A DNA stretch of 64,000 bases from [Phialemoniopsis] sp. UDSM-2020 (Eukaryota > Ascomycota > Sordariomycetes > Thyridiales > Thyridiaceae): the NCBI GenBank assembly GCA_018873225.1, contig JAEILZ010000005.1, forward strand, positions 1,364,001 to 1,428,000, given 5' to 3'. Position 1 is the stretch's first letter, and each line of letters begins with the position of its first letter. The position numbers and the translations under genes are program-made. The notes below the pieces were generated by a model. It saw only the letters and a list, made by a program, of their open reading frames with translations. It was not told the DNA's origin and did no database searches. Positions 1 to 10,852 of this stretch are shown here, piece after piece.

Positions 1-89
1 CTTCACAAACCGGGGCCGCGAGCGGTAACCTCAAGGCCGGCCTCGGCAGTCTCGCCGGCGCATTCGTCATGGCTGCTTTCCTTGCTTAA
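1..89 (+). CDS. C-terminal end of a probable GPI-anchored protein (5' part outside window)
   Basis: Only the last 28 codons are present, read in the frame starting at base 3 and ending with TAA at 87-89. The tail runs Ser-Gln-Thr-Gly-Ala-Ala-Ser-Gly-Asn-Leu-Lys and then a hydrophobic stretch rich in Ala, Leu, Gly, Phe, Val and Met up to the stop. A Ser/Gly/Ala-rich stretch followed by a short hydrophobic C-terminus is what GPI-attachment signals look like in fungal cell-surface proteins; the omega site would be in the Gly-Ala-Ala-Ser-Gly-Asn segment. A single-pass tail anchor is the alternative. Nothing can be said about the ectodomain. Confidence 0.6.
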   Translation, partial: SQTGAASGNLKAGLGSLAGAFVMAAFLA

Positions 90-639
90 GGACCGCGCTA
101 AATACTTGATATAACATGACCGAAAATGCAGTATTTCATCTGTCAATTTGCTTTGTTCTTCCATGTCTCTTTCAGTTTCGAGGTACGAATTGGCCTAAGA
201 GCCCAAAAGTGACGGAAGGAGATAGGAGATAATAATAAAAAATATCTCGTGTGTGATCATCTTGTAAAGATCTACAACTGCGAATGTGATAAGATGAGAA
301 GTCCAGCGTTTGTTACATGTTTCATGAGCCGACCCCGGATTCCCGAGCGAAAGCCGCGAGGCAATCAGAGCACAGGCAAATGACGTTGTCTTGGCTTGTG
401 TTTTTACTGGGGACGTTAGCGGCTCCGGGGAATCTCTAGAGCAGAGGAAAAGGCTCAGAACCCGCACATGCTCGGCTAACCTTTAGTTCTCGACCGGCGG
501 ATACTAAATCTAATGCCGTGATTCTTTCTCAGATTTTCTGCTTCCCATACTCTGACTACTATTCCTAGACAGGCGGCTCTTGTCGTTTATACAGAATATT
601 GCATAAAGCAGTATATTTCCTGGGTGTAATGCGGCAAGG
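90..639. other. Intergenic, 550 bp
   Basis: Holds the 3' flank of the GPI-type gene and the upstream region of AFG1. There is a locally A/T-rich patch near 215-245. No convincing coding frame is seen; the 90-codon reverse frame at 195-467 has no recognisable domain. Confidence 0.5.
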
Positions 640-2523
640 ATGGTCGCGTGTCCGAGACCAACCCCTCTCCTCCGACCTCATCCCCTCCTGCGACCACGCC
701 ACAGCGTTTGCAGACAGCCGAGGCGCCATGCGCTGATACAGTCAAGAGGTCTGCGGACATCAAGCATTGCGCCGCGCACAGTTGCGATACACAATGCGCC
801 GCTCACACTCCAAAGAGGATCGCGACTGGCGTTGCCGGCCACTTTCATTGCGGGCCAGCGGAGGCGCGCGTCGGTCGCCGCCAGCACTGTTGAGAACGGT
901 AGGTCGCAAACAGGATTGCGCCCTGCTAACTGTCAATTGAGCTCGATGTACTGACCACGGAGTACAGTAAATCGCGAAGACATAAGTCCCATTCAAGAGT
1001 ACGACCGTCGAGTCGCCGAGGGCAGGTTGCGAAACGATCCACACCAAAGAGGTCCGTTTCTTCAGAGTTGATATTGTTCTGGCGCATTGGCGCTGACCGT
1101 GGAAATAGGTATCATCCAGAACCTCGAGAACCTACACAACGAGCTGCGGCACTACACAGCCCGGCCCATCGTCCACCCGAGCCTGGAAACCCTCAAGCCG
1201 AAAAAATCGCTGTTCGGCTCGCTATTCGGCAGTAAAGGCGGCGACAAGAGCAGACTGCAGGATATACCCAGCGACCTGCCGCGCGGGCTGTATCTGTACG
1301 GCGATGTGGGCAGCGGCAAGACCATGTTGATGGACCTCTTCTACGATACCCTTCCCAGCAGCGTCCGGTCCAAGACGAGAATACACTTCCACAACTTTAT
1401 GCAGGATGTGCATCGGCGGTTACACCGCATGAAGATGGAGTACGGCAACGACGTCGATGCCGTGCCCTTTGTCGCCGCCGACATCGCGGAGCACGGCAAT
1501 GTGCTATGCTTTGACGAGTTTCAATGTACAGACGTGGCAGACGCCATGATTCTGCGGAGGTAAATTCCTTGTCGCCAGTCATGTTTGATATGCCTAGACT
1601 AACTCCCCCACAGACTCCTCGAGGCTCTCATGTCGCACGGCGTCGTCCTCGTCACGACGTCCAACAGGCACCCAGACGAGCTGTACAAGAACGGCATTCA
1701 GCGCGAGTCCTTCGTCCCGGCCATCCACCTCCTCAAGAAGCGCCTGCACGTCATTAACCTCGACTCCCCGACCGACTACCGCAAGATCCCGCGCCCGCCC
1801 TCGGGCGTCTACCACACGCCGCTCGACTCGCACGCCGCCTCGCATGCCGAGAAGTGGTTCCGCTTCCTCGGCGACCCGGAGGCCACCGAGCCGCACTCCG
1901 AAACCCAGCGCGTCTGGGGCCGCGAGATCCACGTCCCGCGCGTCAGCGGCCGCTGCGCCTGGTTCACCTTTGACGAGCTCATCGGCAAGCCCACCTCGGC
2001 GGCCGACTATATCGAGCTGATGCGCTCCTACGACGCCTTTGTAGTGACCGACATCCCCGGCATGACGTACCGGCAGCGCGACCTGGCGCGCCGCTTCATC
2101 ACCTTCATCGACGCCGTGTACGAGTCGCACGCCAAGCTCGTCCTGACTACCGCCGTGCCGCTGTCGGAGCTCTTCGTGTCGCGCAAGGAGCTGCGCGACT
2201 CGCTCAAGCAAAAGGCCAAGTCCGAAGGAGCAGATCAGGAGGCCGCGGCCGCCGAGCTCGACAGCAGCTCGGCCGAGGACGTCGAGTCGGTCATGAGCCA
2301 CATGATGGAAGGGCTCGAGCATAACGCGGCGTCGCTCAAGAATACCAACCTCTTCACGGGCGAGGAGGAAGCTTTCGCATTTGGCAGAGCTCTGTCGCGC
2401 CTGACTGAGATGGGCAGCAAGGAGTGGGTCGAGCGCGGCATGGGCCTTGAGTCCCGGGGGGGCAAGGCAGAGCACGACAACTGGACGAGGGTCAGGAGTA
2501 AGCGTGCGGAGGACAGCATGTGA
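640..2523 (+). CDS. AFG1: AFG1/LACE1-family mitochondrial AAA ATPase
   Basis: Inner-membrane-associated mitochondrial ATPase linked to turnover of mitochondrially encoded respiratory subunits. Four exons: 640-898, 968-1051, 1109-1559, 1614-2523 (1,704 nt, 567 residues). The ATG at 640 opens an Arg/Pro-rich, acid-poor N-terminus suitable as a mitochondrial presequence. Exon 2 encodes the family signature [18 protein letters not shown]. Walker A is GDVGSGKT (residues 179-186); Walker B is in CFDEFQ (D250/E251); the sensor-like [11 protein letters not shown] follows the third intron. Introns 1 and 3 have good donors (GTAGGT, GTAAAT). Intron 2 (1052-1108) starts GTCCGT, a weak donor, but its removal is required: the frame carries a stop at 1069, and splicing joins DPHQR to [10 protein letters not shown] as expected. 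Family membership is secure; the exact start is inferred. Confidence 0.93.
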
Positions 2524-2687
2524 CCGATGATGTTGGCATATTAGACATAGAAGCATAATAGCGTTCAAGCTCGGCACCAGGATAACGAATTACAGAATTG
2601 TATATATGCTACTCATCACACAATCTCATGGTGATCATACACGCGCAACCTTGCCATTTTTATATACACAAGCACACTCAGTCCAAC

Positions 2688-3572
2688 TCACCACAATCCC
2701 GGAATCAACTTGTATGGCACAGCCCTCTTGTACTGCGCCCACTGCTCCCCATACCGGCCCGTCATGTACTCGTCGAGCGCGGGGATCGCACGCGTCGTGA
2801 AGTCCACAAAGTTCTGCATGCCAATCGTCAGGGCGCCGACGAGCCCGCCGCTGGCGAGGCAGTAGCCCGCGCGCCAGACCGAATAGCCGGCGTAGTTGGC
2901 ATGGCGCATCAGGCCCCAGAGCCCCCGGTCGCAGATGCGGCCCTTGTTGGCCGGGTCGTCCTTGAAGCTCTTGCGCTGCAGCTCGGCGACCGTCTCGGTG
3001 ACGATGCCGACGACGTACAGCGCGGCGCCGACGGCGACGGGCAAGGGCAGGCCGACGCTCGGAGAAACGCCGTTGACGCCGGAGGACACGCCGAGCCAGG
3101 CCGGAGCGCCGGCGTACAGGGCGGCCGAGGTGGCGGCCGCGGTGAGCATGAGCGAGTTGACCGCGTTGAAGGCGGCGTTGTACGCGGCGACGGCAAAGGC
3201 CGGGCCGGGGCCGAAGACCTCGTTGTTCAGGTAGGTCGCCCAAAAGACCTGCTTGGCGACGGAGCCGACCGACATGCCGAGGACGACGAGCTGGGGCAGC
3301 GAGAGGCCGAGGGCGTCGAGGGCGGCGACGCCCGTGCGCGCGGCGGGCTGGTTCGCGACGACGGCGAGGCCGAGCTTGGAGAGCGCGGACACGGCCCAGC
3401 CGCCGGCGAGGAGCTTGTACTGCAGGAAGGGGTCGAGGACGCGCAGGCCGACAAAGGTCAGCAGCCCGGAGGCGCTGGTGCCCTTTTCGCCGCGGTTGAT
3501 GAGGTCATACTGCGACTTCTTGGAGGAGGAGGAGGAGCTGCCGCCTGGGTTGGCGGCGCCTTGGGATGCCAT
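2688..3572 (-). CDS. DUF1295 / steroid-5-alpha-reductase-C-terminal-like membrane protein
   Basis: Intronless, 294 residues. After a Ser-rich N-terminus (MASQG plus a run of Ser) there are several hydrophobic spans separated by short loops. The C-terminus carries the DUF1295 pattern: GLWGLMRHANYAGYSVWRAG, then an acidic/aromatic loop and YGEQWAQYKRAVPYKLIPGLW. This arrangement, with a conserved His-Asn before a membrane hairpin and a Tyr/Arg-rich end, recalls NADPH-binding membrane reductases and isoprenylcysteine methyltransferases. The substrate is unknown. It converges with AFG1, leaving 164 bp between stop codons. A 331-codon forward frame over the same region is an antisense shadow. Confidence 0.85.
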   Translation of the reverse strand: MASQGAANPGGSSSSSSKKSQYDLINRGEKGTSASGLLTFVGLRVLDPFLQYKLLAGGWAVSALSKLGLAVVANQPAARTGVAALDALGLSLPQLVVLGMSVGSVAKQVFWATYLNNEVFGPGPAFAVAAYNAAFNAVNSLMLTAAATSAALYAGAPAWLGVSSGVNGVSPSVGLPLPVAVGAALYVVGIVTETVAELQRKSFKDDPANKGRICDRGLWGLMRHANYAGYSVWRAGYCLASGGLVGALTIGMQNFVDFTTRAIPALDEYMTGRYGEQWAQYKRAVPYKLIPGLW

Positions 3573-3918
3573 TGTGAGTGTGTACTTGTGTAGACCTCTC
3601 GATGGGATCTGCTTGTCTCACTGAAATTGGAGTTCTCACGGGTCTCCTGAGGTGAAATGACGAAAAGAGAGGGGGAAGGTCCAGCGACTGTTTGAAACTC
3701 TAAGCTCGGAGCTTGGTGGATGGGTCCGTGAAGCGAGCTAGCGGACTAATGAGAAGGAGAAGACGTCAGAGATGGAATAATCAGTACCAGACACTGCTCC
3801 ACACGAAGCTTCAAATAAAGCCCATTCAACGGTCAACAAAGTAAAGTAGTCACTGAAAATACTTGAAGTTCTTACTAGGAAAGGTATCTAGTCAATTGCC
3901 TTGATCTCTCTGATACTT
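3573..3918. other. Intergenic, 346 bp
   Basis: Upstream region of the DUF1295 gene and 3' flank of the NLR-like gene. Purine-rich patch near 3660-3680. No coding frame or RNA gene recognised. Confidence 0.5.
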
Positions 3919-6900
3919 TCATAGGTCCATGGATCTACGACGAGATCTTGCTACTGGTGCTTCGACTTCTTCCTTCCCGTAGAAGATGGGCCAGTCAGCT
4001 TCTTGAGCTGGTGCAAATGTGTGACCCAGCAGATGGCAGCTATAAAGTTGTGCTGTTCGAGATCGTGCCTCTCCCAGCAGTGTCAGCGTCAAGGATCGAC
4101 TTGGGTCGTCAGGTGCGAGTGTCGTCTCCTCTACCTTGGCCACGTGCTCGAGCAACTCACATGCCCTTACCACTTTGCCTACTTTGAGATCTCCCTGTGC
4201 GAGGCCGCATTCGAAGTCCAATCTGGATGCGTCTTCCTCCTTGCAAAGTCTTGCTTTCGCCTCGCAACAACGTTCTAAGACCGGTATCGCCTTTTCAATC
4301 TGGTTCGTTCGCCAATATGCTATTGCAAGCCGAGACAGTATAAATAACCGACCTGCGTCATCTGCCGCAAGCACCCTTTCATCTACCGTCGTAACATGCT
4401 CAAACAACTTACATGCCCGCTCTGCCTGGCCCGTGGCAAGGTATGCGCGTGCGAGGCGGATTTCCGAGGCCAACCTGAATGTATCATCCTCCTTGCAAAT
4501 TCTTGCCCTCACCTTACACACATGTTCCAAGAGGCCGATCTCCTCTCCTCGCTTGTTGGTTCGCGCATATGCCTTTGCAAGCCTATCGATCGTCGCAAGC
4601 CTTCCCCAATCCTCCTCCGGTAGGAATGTAGCCTCCATCCGTACGACATGCTCCAGTAAATCAGTAGCCTTCTCCGGCTGGCTGTTGCCCAGATAGGCCC
4701 GCGCCAGAGCATCCTGTATTGACAAATACTGCTGTTTGAATCCGGTTTGAAATGCTTCTTGTTTTCTAGCAGGTAAAAGGGGCTCCCATATATTAATAGC
4801 TTTGGTGTACTGTTTGTCTTGGAGGTAAGCATACGCAAGCGCCTCCTCTACTGAGGAAAGAGCATCCGAGTCCCAGAGAAGGAGCTGGTCTACCTGTAGC
4901 ATAACCATCATGTTTTCCAGCATCGTAATGGCTTGCTTGTGCCGTCCGCCCACTGCGTACGCCGTTGCAAGCGCGTAGTCGGCTCGATACCGTATACAAT
5001 CATTCTCCGATACTTTTTTTTTATAAATAATCACGGCGGGTTCCAAGAGGGAAGTGGTTTTGTCGGGTTGCCCGATACTATTATACGTTTCGCCAAGTAA
5101 TGTCTCTATCCTCAACGGTTGAGCGTCATTCTCTGGAAAATATTTCTGGTGCAATACTATCGCGCCTTCCAAGATGTTGATGGCTTCTTGGGCACGTAAG
5201 TCTTGGGCAAGACACCATCCGACGTCGTGACATAGGTCGTAGGTATGCTCTCCCGAGTACATTTCGCTTTGGCGACTGAGTTTGACGGCATGGGAAAGAA
5301 AACTCCTCCACGGCGCGCCGTATTTGATTTCAAGAGGAGGGAAGCTTTCAGCAACAGAGCGAATGGCATCTTGCTTGACTTGCGCGGGCTGTCCTTGCTG
5401 TTGAACCCATACTCCGGCTGCTGTATGAACGAGGCTGTGCATATCGTACAAGTCGCTCTCCGCACGCCTGGTCAGGAAGGCATATCCGCACAGTAATCCG
5501 AGAGCGGAGACCATCTGCTCTTGCGTCTCGGCTTCGGGTAGTATCGCCTGAGGTATAGCCTTTGGCTCGATACATGAGATGAACGATAATAAATGCGCGG
5601 CAAACTTGTCGGCTTTGCGAACTTGTTCAAACGACACGAGCCACGTCGTGGCCACGGCGTTTTGGGCCTCGGGGTAACGTGTGTTGTCATGGAACTCCTT
5701 GCTCATGATATTTACCATGTCATCCTCTGTGCCTCGGAGGAGATTCACGTACTCGGAGATTAATACTTGAGGCTTCTTGTTCAAATAAGCGGCTGCTTGA
5801 GTTATCGCCAAGGGGAGACATGTGAGTTCCGTCAGCAGCTCGATTGCTGCGTCAGTCTTGCCCAACTCGGGCTGCACCAGCAATCGTGTAAGAAGAGCGG
5901 TGGCTTCCTCCACTCCCATCTCGCACAGATCGATCACGGCGCCTTGGGATGCATCCACCGCGACCTCTCGGGACCTAGTTGTGAACAAAGTGACGCCAGC
6001 CTCGCTCTCGGGGAGATAATGAAAGGCACCCTTGCGCTCTTCTGAAGAGCCAAACACGAGATCGTGGTCATCTGCGTTATCGACAATGAGAAACCAGGGC
6101 TCGGCAGCTGGCGAGCTAAGGTGCTGCTTGACCAAGACTTTGATGTCTTCGCCTTTCTCCAGCTTTCGATCCCGCAGACTCGGCAGTTTTCTTGCTATTT
6201 CAGCAAACGACTGCTCAAGTGTAGCACTACTCAGCGCTGACACCCAGAAAACGGAGCGAGCAGGGTCATTCTCCTTGACCCAATACGCGAGTTGCAGTGC
6301 CACTTGAGTTTTGCCAACGCCACCGAGGCCGACGAGTGATACGCACGGGGTATGCAACGTGAACAGCTTCTCCTGGAGAGTTGCCAATATCTTCTCTCGT
6401 CCAACAAATCGTTTGTTCTGCGGGAACGGAAAATGGTGCGTGGGACTAGCACTTTGTTCAGTGGCCGGCTTCTGCGTCGTGCTCGAGACGTCTGAAGTAA
6501 GTGGCAATTGATCGAAATGGTTGACGAACTGCTTTATAGCCCGTTGCTGAGTACGTAAGTAGTTTCTGGTGTGTGCCGAGATCATGTTGGCCTTCTTCCA
6601 GTCTGATAGAGAGACGTCCTCCAAGCCACTGCCCACGTTGAATCTGTAGTACTGGCCGCTCCCACCATACCGGTTCCCCAAGCTCTCTGCGACTCTTTGG
6701 GATGACGTAGCCATCCTTTTGAGAGCTTTGATAATGGATATGCGTGTGTTGTCGAGTTTGGCCACACTTCCGAGTCCAGTACCAATACTGAGGATGCGCA
6801 TCTCGCGCGATTCTGGCCACTGGCGCTGGGCCTCGTCAATCAGAACTTCGCATGGGTTATTATAACCGAAGGCAGCATCGATGAACTCAACCCTATCACG

Positions 6901-7704
6901 GCCCATCGTGATGGGCTTGAAGAAGGTCGTGGCTGCCGACGTCGCCCGTGCCACCTGCCATATGGTACAGTTGTCGAGGCCTATGGATGTGTCGTAAGTT
7001 GTGAAAAGGGTCGGCGGCGCGTTGACATCGTCCTTTGTAATAGCAAGGACAACACTACAGCATGTCACTATACCCCGTTCCGCGTTTCTATGTGCATCAT
7101 CGGTCGATACAAACTCACGTCTTTGTGGATGATCCGTCACGGAACCTCATCTCGCCATGCGGACATGTCGGCTCCATTGAGTCGCCATGAGGTCGTTGAG
7201 CAACGCACTTTGATTCGATGCAGTACTCCCTGATCGTTTGTCTGATCGCATCCTCGAGGGATGTGGCCGAGAACGCGCCACTGGAGGAGAACGGGAGAAG
7301 CTTCCCCCTTTTCGGCGTAAAAGCCTTCTCGGCCAGTTTGCCGTATGCCTGTATGCACTCGTTGACAGTCATCTTCAGCCTTCCAAGCATGATAGCGATG
7401 ATCCTACAGTCTCTTAGCATGTGGTATGGATGCGATGGGGGAAGAAAGGACATCAAAAGGACAATACCCACCCTCCCGTACTGGTGCCGCCGATCAGATC
7501 AAAGACTTCACACGGTCGGGGCACTTCGCTCAACCCCTTGGCCTCCTGCATTCTTTCCATTATGCTTTCCAAGATCAATAAACTTGAAAGCCCGCGGATC
7601 CCTCCGCCGTCTGTGCAAGTCATCAGTGGATTAGGAGGCTGATTCTTTAGGAAAGCCTCTTGCTTACCAAGAGATAGGATCTTCGGCGTTGCTGAAGTCG
7701 CCAT
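3919..7704 (-). CDS. NLR-like protein: patatin phospholipase, NB-ARC NTPase, TPR repeats
   Basis: Predicted STAND-class receptor of the type linked to fungal non-self recognition. Exons in gene order: 7704-7668, 7610-7472, 7403-7119, 7054-3919 (3,597 nt, 1,198 residues); an in-frame ATG at 7737 would add 11 residues. Patatin domain: DGGGIRG oxyanion motif (D13-G19), nucleophile elbow GTSTG (S56) and catalytic Asp in FIDAAFG (D213). NB-ARC: Walker A GLGGVGKT (396-403), Walker B WFLIVDN (474-480), LFTTRS (about 510), GLPL-like CLPLAI (566-571) and MHD-like DMHSLV (M692-H693). TPR-like helices follow from about residue 760; repeat starts fall near L797, L839, L883, L927, L969, L1011, L1053, L1095 and L1137, mostly spaced by exactly 42. 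All key catalytic and NTPase residues are present. The triggering signal is unknown. Confidence 0.9.
4000..4575 (-). repeat. Tandem 42-residue (126-bp) TPR units with two-unit alternation
   Basis: Within the C-terminus of the NLR-like protein the units starting at L969, L1011, L1053 and L1095 align without gaps. Odd units share ARICKEDD / ARLCKEED, and even units share ERVLAADD / ETTLAPDD. Repeat n therefore resembles n+2 more than n+1, as expected if a two-TPR block was duplicated. Boundaries are approximate. Confidence 0.7.
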
Positions 7705-8381
7705 TGTGCGTGCCACGCACTGCGCTTGTTGGAGCACATGAGGTTGTTGTCATGAGAAGCATAACAGACACACAGCATCAAGACGAGAAAGAAAGGGTTC
7801 AAGGAATCAGGCTCGCCTCATCACGAGAACGAGGGGTGAGCCAGCCTTACATTGATTGGATAATTACTTATGCAACATTTCAGCTGCCTTGAGAGGCTTG
7901 ACCCAATCAGCCCTGCAATGGGAGCGCCATTGGCTCGGCATAGGTCGTTGGGCATACTCAAGCGCAATGCGGTGGTGCACTGCCTTTACATCTCTGCCAT
8001 CAAGTTCTTCCATTAAGGAAGGATGCTGATATTCACAGAGTTTCGATGATGGTGCTTGGACAAAGTAGGTTCTTACTTTGGTGATGAAATCAGAGTCCAT
8101 CGCTTCCAAGGTTGCGGAGTAGTGGTACCTATTGACCACTGTTTGAGCGGGTCCGTACCTGAGACACTTGCTTTTCTAGGCTTAGTCACCCCGTATGACG
8201 CCCATTGTTCTGCCTGGACCTTATCAGTGCATGCGGGGAGAGCTCCATTGCGTCGTCCCATGTGACCCAACCCCGAGTCGCCTCGTGCATCTGAAACCAT
8301 CAACAAACTACCTCATACTTCTCTCACTTCCATCAATCTTTAGAGTATTTCCATCTTCTTGTTTCATTGACCAGGGCCACA
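7705..8381. other. Divergent intergenic region, 677 bp
   Basis: Shared upstream region of the NLR-like gene (left) and the M28 peptidase (right). It contains a 91-codon reverse frame (7864-8139) with no recognisable domain, which I do not call. No clear TATA box or RNA gene. Confidence 0.45.
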
Positions 8382-9716
8382 ATGAAGGTATCTTCCGCTT
8401 CAGTCCTCGCCATTTTGGCACCTACGATCGGCGCGCGTTTCGTCGAGAAGCACGAGACCAATGCCCACGTTCAACTGCATCCCGAGATCACGGATGCTGA
8501 GAAGTACCACATCGAGCTCTCCCCCGGTGACACGAGATGGGTCACTGAGGAGGAGAAATGGGAGCTGCGACGAGTAAGTCCCCAGCGCGACTACGCAAAA
8601 TCTTTGCTATGCAGCACATTCCTAACCTACTCTCTCCCTTTAGAACGGCCAGCGCTTCATGGACATCACCGAACATGCCGACCTCGGCGCGACGCGAGCT
8701 GGCGCCTACTCGAGCAGCGTCTTCCCCAAGAAGCTGAAGCTACAAGATGAGGTCAACCCTCTCCTCAAGAACCTGTCCAAGACGGAGATGAAGGACCACT
8801 TGGAGAAGCTGACGAGCTTCCACACCCGCTACTACAAGTCCGACTACGGCCGACAGTCCTCCGAGTGGCTCCTCAAGCAGGTCCGCGGCGCCATCAAGGA
8901 TGCCGGCGCTGACAAGTATGGCGTCGCCGCAGAGCACTTCCCGCACGCGTGGGGCCAGAACTCCATCATCGCCCAGATCCCCGGCAAGACCAACTCGACC
9001 GTGGTCATCGGCGCTCACCAGGACTCAATCAACCTGTGGCTGCCGTCCGTGCTTGCGGCGCCCGGTGCGGATGACGATGGAAGCGGTACTGTGACCATCC
9101 TAGAGGCTTTCAGGGTGCTGCTCAGTTCCGAGGACGTCATCAAAGGAAAGATGGAGAACACGATCGAGTTCCACTGGTACAGCGCCGAGGAGGGCGGCCT
9201 TCTTGGGTCGCAGGCCATCTTCTCCACCTACGAGAAGTCCAGGCGTGATGTCAAGGCTATGTTGCAACAGGATATGACCGGCTTTGTCCAGAAGACTCTC
9301 GATGCTGGCAAGCCTGAGAGCGTTGGTGTCATTGTCGACTTTGTCGACCCCAACCTGACCGACTTTATCAAGAAGGTGGTCGTCGAGGTACGTGGATCAT
9401 CAAGCACCTATGATTCTCCAATAACTAACGATGTGATTAGTACTGCGACATCCCCTACGTCGAGACCAAGTGCGGCTACGCATGCTCCGACCACGCCTCG
9501 GCAACCAAGGCTGGCTACCCATCTGCCTTTGTCATCGAGTCTGCCTTTGAGGACTCTGACAACCACATCCACACCACCGACGACAAGATCTCGTACCTCT
9601 CCTTCGACCACATGATCCAGCACGCGCGCATGACTCTTGCCTTTGCCTACGAGCTTGGCTTTACCGACTTTAAGAAGCTCAAGAGCGAAGGCGAGACTGA
9701 GATGGGTGAGCTGTAA
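8382..9716 (+). CDS. Secreted M28 leucine aminopeptidase (LAP1-like)
   Basis: Zinc exopeptidase that releases N-terminal residues from peptides outside the cell. Exons 8382-8573, 8644-9387, 9441-9716 (403 residues), with donors GTAAGT and GTACGT. A short hydrophobic N-terminus ([18 protein letters not shown]) is a signal peptide, followed by a propeptide-like stretch. Di-zinc ligands of the family are in place: H189 (GAHQDS), Asp in PGADDDGSG (about 207-209), E236/E237 (SAEEGG), D264 (QQDMTG) and H330 (CSDHAS). Cys residues in [18 protein letters not shown] fit the conserved disulfide of fungal LAP1. Length is close to Aspergillus LAP1 (about 390). It reads divergently from the NLR-like gene; nothing suggests a functional link. 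Confidence 0.93.
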
Positions 9717-10852
9717 ATGGCTGTCCATGACCGGGGTTAAGGCATAAAACGAATGTCATGGGATTTGAGAGCATGTTGGCCGTAGATATTTTCCTTATTT
9801 AGTCCGTTCATTGGCGTCAGCAACACTACAGCATACGATGTTAGGTTTTGAATAAAGCCACGTAAATACAAGAGCTGCAACACTTGCAACATATTCTGGT
9901 GTAGTGGCGTGGCGTGGCTCTTTCGCGTTATCAGAGCGCGATTGCCGAACTTCTATTGCTCCGTATAAATCACTGATCGCTATGTCTCGTGTCTTCCAAA
10001 CCCGGGTCGGCACAGCATGGTTTAGTCCAGGGCTGATGGCGACTCTGAACAATGACCCACCCACCTATTCGCCCAGAACAGATCGAGATAACCAGGTCGA
10101 GACCGACCATTATGAAGTGGGCCAAGAGCTGAAGAGCTAAATTAATAGTGTATGTTGCATGCCGAGAGCCCGGATTCTCACTTTCGTGCAGGTTTTGCCG
10201 TCTTGCCGGGTGCTTTCGCAATCCCCCATCCCACAGTTGCCCTCCAAGCCTCTTGACGTCATACAGCCCTACGTAAACCTGGCAATTGCCCTCAAAGGCA
10301 GACGCGTAAGAACTTGGCGCGCAATGGCGATGGAAGGGTTTAAAGTTCACAAATCCAGGTGCGAAGTGTATTGAATTTCAGATCTATGACATACCTGGTT
10401 GAAAGTTAATGCGGAATCTCCATACCCCTGGGTCGCATCGAAGGGAGGTGTTTTCGTTGATCCCATTCTTCGAGACAAATCCGAAGGGGGGCCCTGTCAG
10501 TTGGCAGCCGCAAATCTTGGCAAAAGCTTGGCACGGACTGTCCCCGGATCGGCCGCGCCGGCTTACAACTGGGATGTGACAGCATCATCTTTTCAAGTTT
10601 TATCTTTTATTGAGAGTTAGTTTCTCTTCTCACTCAATCAAACCTACAATCCGTACCGCCAGTCGAGCTAAGCTGGTTCCTCGAGCGTCCATACCACGAT
10701 CGATAGACTCCTGGTACTTTTCTTTCCGGCGCTCAATAAGCTTCTCGCCCATTCTCCCAAGTACCCGGGCTTGCGTGGCCCCCTTTCGGGACGCCTCTAG
10801 CTCTTCCACCATTCCCTTTTACGCTTTTTCATAACTGGGTCCCCCGCACCCC
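9717..10852. other. Intergenic, 1,136 bp
   Basis: 3' flank of the aminopeptidase and upstream region of the phospholipase D-like gene. Apart from a CRE-type octamer at 10254-10261, I see no gene or repeat. Confidence 0.5.
10254..10261. promoter_or_regulatory. TGACGTCA palindrome (CRE/ATF-type site)
   Basis: Perfect 8-bp CRE consensus about 590 bp upstream of the PLD-like start codon. bZIP factors of the ATF/CREB class bind this sequence in fungi. One isolated site is weak evidence for regulation. Confidence 0.3.

Noticed and set aside
1594..2577. 327-codon reverse frame
   Set aside because: Antisense shadow over AFG1 exon 4; no domain.
2598..3593. 331-codon forward frame
   Set aside because: Antisense to the DUF1295 gene; composition (Gly/Arg/Asp/Val-rich, no domain) is the usual mirror of GC-rich third positions.
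7864..8139. 91-codon reverse frame upstream of the NLR-like gene
   Set aside because: No domain, no splice-consistent extension to the NLR start.
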